In this document: one piece after another, positions 33,829 to 35,530 of the stretch
Position numbering within the stretch: the stretch's first letter is position 1
Layout of the letters: the number at the start of each line of letters is the position of its first letter
Notes under the pieces: model-generated
Told to the model about the DNA's origin: nothing
What the model saw: the letters and a program-made list of their open reading frames with translations, nothing else
Databases searched by the model: none
Position numbers and translations under genes: made by a program
Origin: Sphingobium sp. CCH11-B1
GTDB taxonomy: Bacteria > Pseudomonadota > Alphaproteobacteria > Sphingomonadales > Sphingomonadaceae
Assembly (NCBI RefSeq): GCF_001556865.1
Contig: NZ_LSJY01000097.1
Location: forward strand, 1 to 35,530
Direction: 5' to 3'
Length of the DNA stretch: 35,530 bases

Positions 33829-34749
33829 ATGGCAAAGGACATGGCGGACAGGGCGACGATCACGGTCATCGGCGAGGCTATGCTGGAGCTCAGCCGCGGC
33901 GAGGGCGATAGCTGGAACCTGCGCTATGGCGGCGACGTCATCAACACCGCCGTCCATCTCGCCCGGTCGGGGGACAGTGTGCGCCTCGCCAGCGCCTTGG
34001 GCACTGATCCGATGAGCGCGCAGCTGCGGGCGCAATGGGAGGCCGAGGGGGTGGACACCGCCCTGGTGATCGCCGCGCGCGACAGGCTGCCCGGCCTCTA
34101 TGCCATCGAAACCGATGCGAGCGGGGAGCGCAGCTTCCACTATTGGCGCAGCGAGGCGGCAGCGCGGCGCATGTTCGCGCTGCCCGAAAGCGCCGCGATG
34201 ATGGCGGAGGCGGCAAAGTCCGACCTGCTCTATTTCTCGTTGATCACCCTGGCGATCCTGCCGGACGAGGGGCGCCAGGCGCTGCTGGACCTGTGCGCGC
34301 AGGTGCGGGACAAGGGCGGACGGATCGCCTTCGATGGCAATTACCGGCCTCGTCTGTGGGAGGATGCCGCCACGGCGCGGCGTTGGCGTGACCGCGCCAT
34401 CACCTGCTGCGACATCGGCTTGCCGACATTGGCGGACGAGGTCGAGATGGGGGAGGCGGACGACGCGCGCAATGCCGCCGCTCGATGGGGCGCGGGCGAG
34501 GGGCGGGAGATCGTCGTCAAGCTCGGCGGCGACGGCTGTTTCGCGGGCGGAGAGACCATCCCCATCCCGCAGGCGCTGGCGGTCGTGGATTCAAGTGGTG
34601 CCGGTGACGCGTTCAACGGCGGCTATCTCCATGCGCGGCTGGCCGGTGCGTCGGTTCGGGAAGCTGCGTTGGCGGGGCACCGGCTGGCCGGATGGAATAT
34701 CGGGCGACGCGGCGCGATACCGCCCAGGGATGCCGAAGCACCCTATTGA
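33829..34749 (+). CDS. 2-keto-3-deoxygluconate kinase-like PfkB sugar kinase
   Basis: A roughly 306-residue PfkB/ribokinase-family kinase. It starts with ITVIGEAMLELSRGEGD, followed by RYGGDVINTAVHLARSG (sugar-binding GGDxxN), and AFDGNYRPRLWE, typical of KdgK. The anion-hole/catalytic motif is DSSGAGDAFNGGYL (about residue 255), whose aspartate is the base. KDG kinase phosphorylates 2-keto-3-deoxygluconate for the Entner-Doudoroff aldolase; the assignment to KDG rather than another sugar rests on family resemblance. Start uncertain: ATG at 33829, ATG at 33841 and TTG at 33808 are all in frame, with a GGAAGG just before the first. It is divergent from the stress-kinase gene. Confidence 0.88.
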   Translation: MAKDMADRATITVIGEAMLELSRGEGDSWNLRYGGDVINTAVHLARSGDSVRLASALGTDPMSAQLRAQWEAEGVDTALVIAARDRLPGLYAIETDASGERSFHYWRSEAAARRMFALPESAAMMAEAAKSDLLYFSLITLAILPDEGRQALLDLCAQVRDKGGRIAFDGNYRPRLWEDAATARRWRDRAITCCDIGLPTLADEVEMGEADDARNAAARWGAGEGREIVVKLGGDGCFAGGETIPIPQALAVVDSSGAGDAFNGGYLHARLAGASVREAALAGHRLAGWNIGRRGAIPPRDAEAPY

Positions 34750-34755
34750 GGGCCG

Positions 34756-34784
34756 TTGACAGCGGCCCATGGTCTGCGCCATGG
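34756..34784 (+). promoter_or_regulatory. Possible promoter of tRNA-Gly
   Basis: A perfect -35 box TTGACA (34756-34761) is followed after 17 bases by a poor -10 (CCATGG, 34779-34784). Transcription would begin near 34791, just before the tRNA at 34799, so the geometry fits even though the -10 does not. It directly follows the sugar kinase stop. Confidence 0.35.
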
Positions 34785-34798
34785 ACGCTGGACCTCAG

Positions 34799-34872
34799 GC
34801 GGGTGTAGCTCAATGGTAGAGCAGCAGCTTCCCAAGCTGACGACGGGGGTTCGATTCCCCTCACCCGCTCCA
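34799..34872 (+). tRNA. tRNA-Gly (anticodon CCC)
   Basis: A complete 74-base cloverleaf. The acceptor stem is GCGGGTG paired with CACCCGC, with discriminator T and an encoded CCA end. The D-arm AGCTCAATGGTAGAGC is intact, and the anticodon loop reads TTCCCAA with CCC at positions 34-36. The T-arm GGGGGTTCGATTCCCC contains the invariant TTCGA. CCC reads the glycine codon GGG. Confidence 0.96.
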
Positions 34873-34952
34873 AATCCCCATCGCGCCTGGACCCGCCCGG
34901 ATTTTGCTTGCAGCGCGTGGTCGTCGATGTAGCCTGCCTTTGGGAGGGTTAT

Positions 34953-35324
34953 ATGGGCGATATTGCGTTTGGAGTGGATGAGGTCGCCGCGCACAATCTG
35001 TTGATCGCGCTGGGGCTTGAGGCATCGGAAGACAGGATCGCGGAGGTGGCCGCCCATATGCGCGCCCACCGGGCTTCGGCCGAGCAATACCGGCTGGACA
35101 AGGCGCGGGACGATCTGTTCGCCCATCTGGAAAATGCGTTCCTGCGTTTCCGCGCCCATGACGATCATTGGAACGCCGGCTATGCCGCGGCGGAGAGCGA
35201 GGCGCTGAACTGGTTCGCGGAGCGTCCTCCTGTCGATGCGCCGCCACCTGCGCGGACAACGGGGGAAATTCTGCGCGCCATGATCCGCGAGCAGAAGTCC
35301 GGTCCCCGCGACGGACGCCACTAG
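34953..35324 (+). CDS. Hypothetical protein of unknown family
   Basis: A 123-residue, mostly helical, His/Ala-rich soluble protein without signal peptide or membrane segment. The N-terminal part (GVDEVAAHNLLIALGLEASEDRI) looks like a helical unit. The middle is charged (RASAEQYRLDKARDDLFAHLE, then FLRFRAHDDHWNAGY). The tail is Pro-rich, then basic. The start is supported by GGGAGG five bases before ATG 34953, and codons show normal GC-rich third positions. I do not recognise a domain. It lies between tRNA-Gly and cysD, separated from cysD by 120 bases. Confidence 0.75.
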   Translation: MGDIAFGVDEVAAHNLLIALGLEASEDRIAEVAAHMRAHRASAEQYRLDKARDDLFAHLENAFLRFRAHDDHWNAGYAAAESEALNWFAERPPVDAPPPARTTGEILRAMIREQKSGPRDGRH

Positions 35325-35373
35325 CCCTGAAAGAATTTCTAGGGTCTCCCGGACTGGCATCATGTGGCGGCTC

Positions 35374-35420
35374 CCCATATTGGCGGAGGCGCGGTCCGCT
35401 AGTGGAAGGACCGCATATGG
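35374..35420 (+). promoter_or_regulatory. Stem-loop in the cysD leader
   Basis: GCGGTCC (35391-35397) and GGACCGC (35408-35414) are perfect 7-bp arms with a 10-base loop. They are flanked by CCATAT (35374-35379) and ATATGG (35415-35420), which can extend the stem with a bulge of 11 bases on the 5' side. The structure ends about 24 bases before the cysD start. A regulatory leader or operator for sulfate assimilation is possible. It is not a known riboswitch that I recognise. Confidence 0.4.
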
Positions 35421-35444
35421 TTCGACCCCCTAGGAGGATTGCCG

Positions 35445-35530
35445 GTGGCGATCGACGCGAAGACCCTGACCCATTTGGAGCGGCTGGAGGCCGAGAGCAT
35501 CCACATCCTGCGCGAGGTCGTGGCCGAGGC
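35445..35530 (+). CDS. cysD: Sulfate adenylyltransferase subunit CysD, 3' truncated by the window edge
   Basis: Only the first 28 residues plus a partial codon are present: MAIDAKTLTHLERLEAESIH and so on, ending in LREVVAEA. This opening matches the conserved N-terminus of CysD (THLxxLEAESIHIxREVVAE), the ATP-sulfurylase subunit that pairs with the GTPase CysN in the first step of sulfate assimilation. The start is GTG at 35445, with a strong AGGAGG (35432-35437) at ideal spacing. The remainder of the gene, and presumably cysN/cysC, lie beyond the edge. Confidence 0.85.
   Translation, partial: MAIDAKTLTHLERLEAESIHILREVVAE

Overview
The window is an ordinary, tightly packed chromosomal segment of a high-GC alphaproteobacterium, most likely a sphingomonad (Sphingomonadaceae, Sphingobium/Sphingomonas type). 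The reasons are the strong GC bias at third codon positions, the gene families (DUF3035 lipoprotein, DUF2794, EpsC-type CysE, pgsA-moaD-moaE), an alphaproteobacterial sigma-EcfG promoter, and a REP-derived peptide typical of such genomes inside ileS. No phage, IS element, integron, CRISPR array or defence island is visible. The assignment rests on reading alone; no database search was run.

Layout. 1-2511: end of a TRIC/UPF0126 membrane protein, converging with sppA. 2667-10376: a plus-strand housekeeping run gpmA, purE, purK, folA, ribF, ileS, lspA and a DUF3035 lipoprotein, with several 4-base stop/start overlaps. 10377-10691: a gene-free gap with a terminator-like hairpin. 10692-14217 (minus): Fur/Zur-type regulator, pnuC, nadR-like kinase, dxs. 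14263-16807 (minus): IscU-like scaffold, Kef-type antiporter, DUF423 protein, joined by ATGA overlaps. 16918-18545 (plus): DUF188 protein and a BaiN/HI0933 flavoprotein. 18586-22487 (minus): GAF hybrid histidine kinase and a class A penicillin-binding protein. 22598-22792: a small membrane protein converging on an LplT-like MFS gene. 24248-25524 (plus): pgsA, moaD, moaE. 25613-27354 (minus): a TSUP exporter followed by oxyR, divergent from cysE and a DUF2794 gene (27523-28574). 28586-29644: a polytopic membrane protein. 29785-31590: a nitronate monooxygenase-like gene overlapping tail to tail with an alpha/beta hydrolase. 31711-33675: a PAS-PAS hybrid kinase behind a perfect sigma-EcfG promoter. 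33829-34749: a KDG-type sugar kinase. Then tRNA-Gly(CCC), a small unknown gene and the start of cysD.

How the genes fit together. Most of the content is core metabolism: purine, folate, flavin, isoprenoid, molybdopterin, phospholipid and NAD-precursor salvage, plus envelope biogenesis (lspA, sppA, PBP, LplT). Sulfur and redox functions cluster on the right (TSUP exporter, oxyR, cysE, cysD). The two hybrid kinases are orphans, with no partner phosphotransferase or regulator in the window, and one is predicted to belong to the general stress regulon.

I did not find a clearly new multi-gene system. The most unusual signals are two foreign-looking inserts inside the essential ileS gene (a 47% GC patch in the editing domain and an in-frame REP element), the stress-promoter-driven tandem-PAS kinase, an IscU-like scaffold lacking the third cysteine in an operon with a cation antiporter, and an unassigned 64-residue membrane protein.
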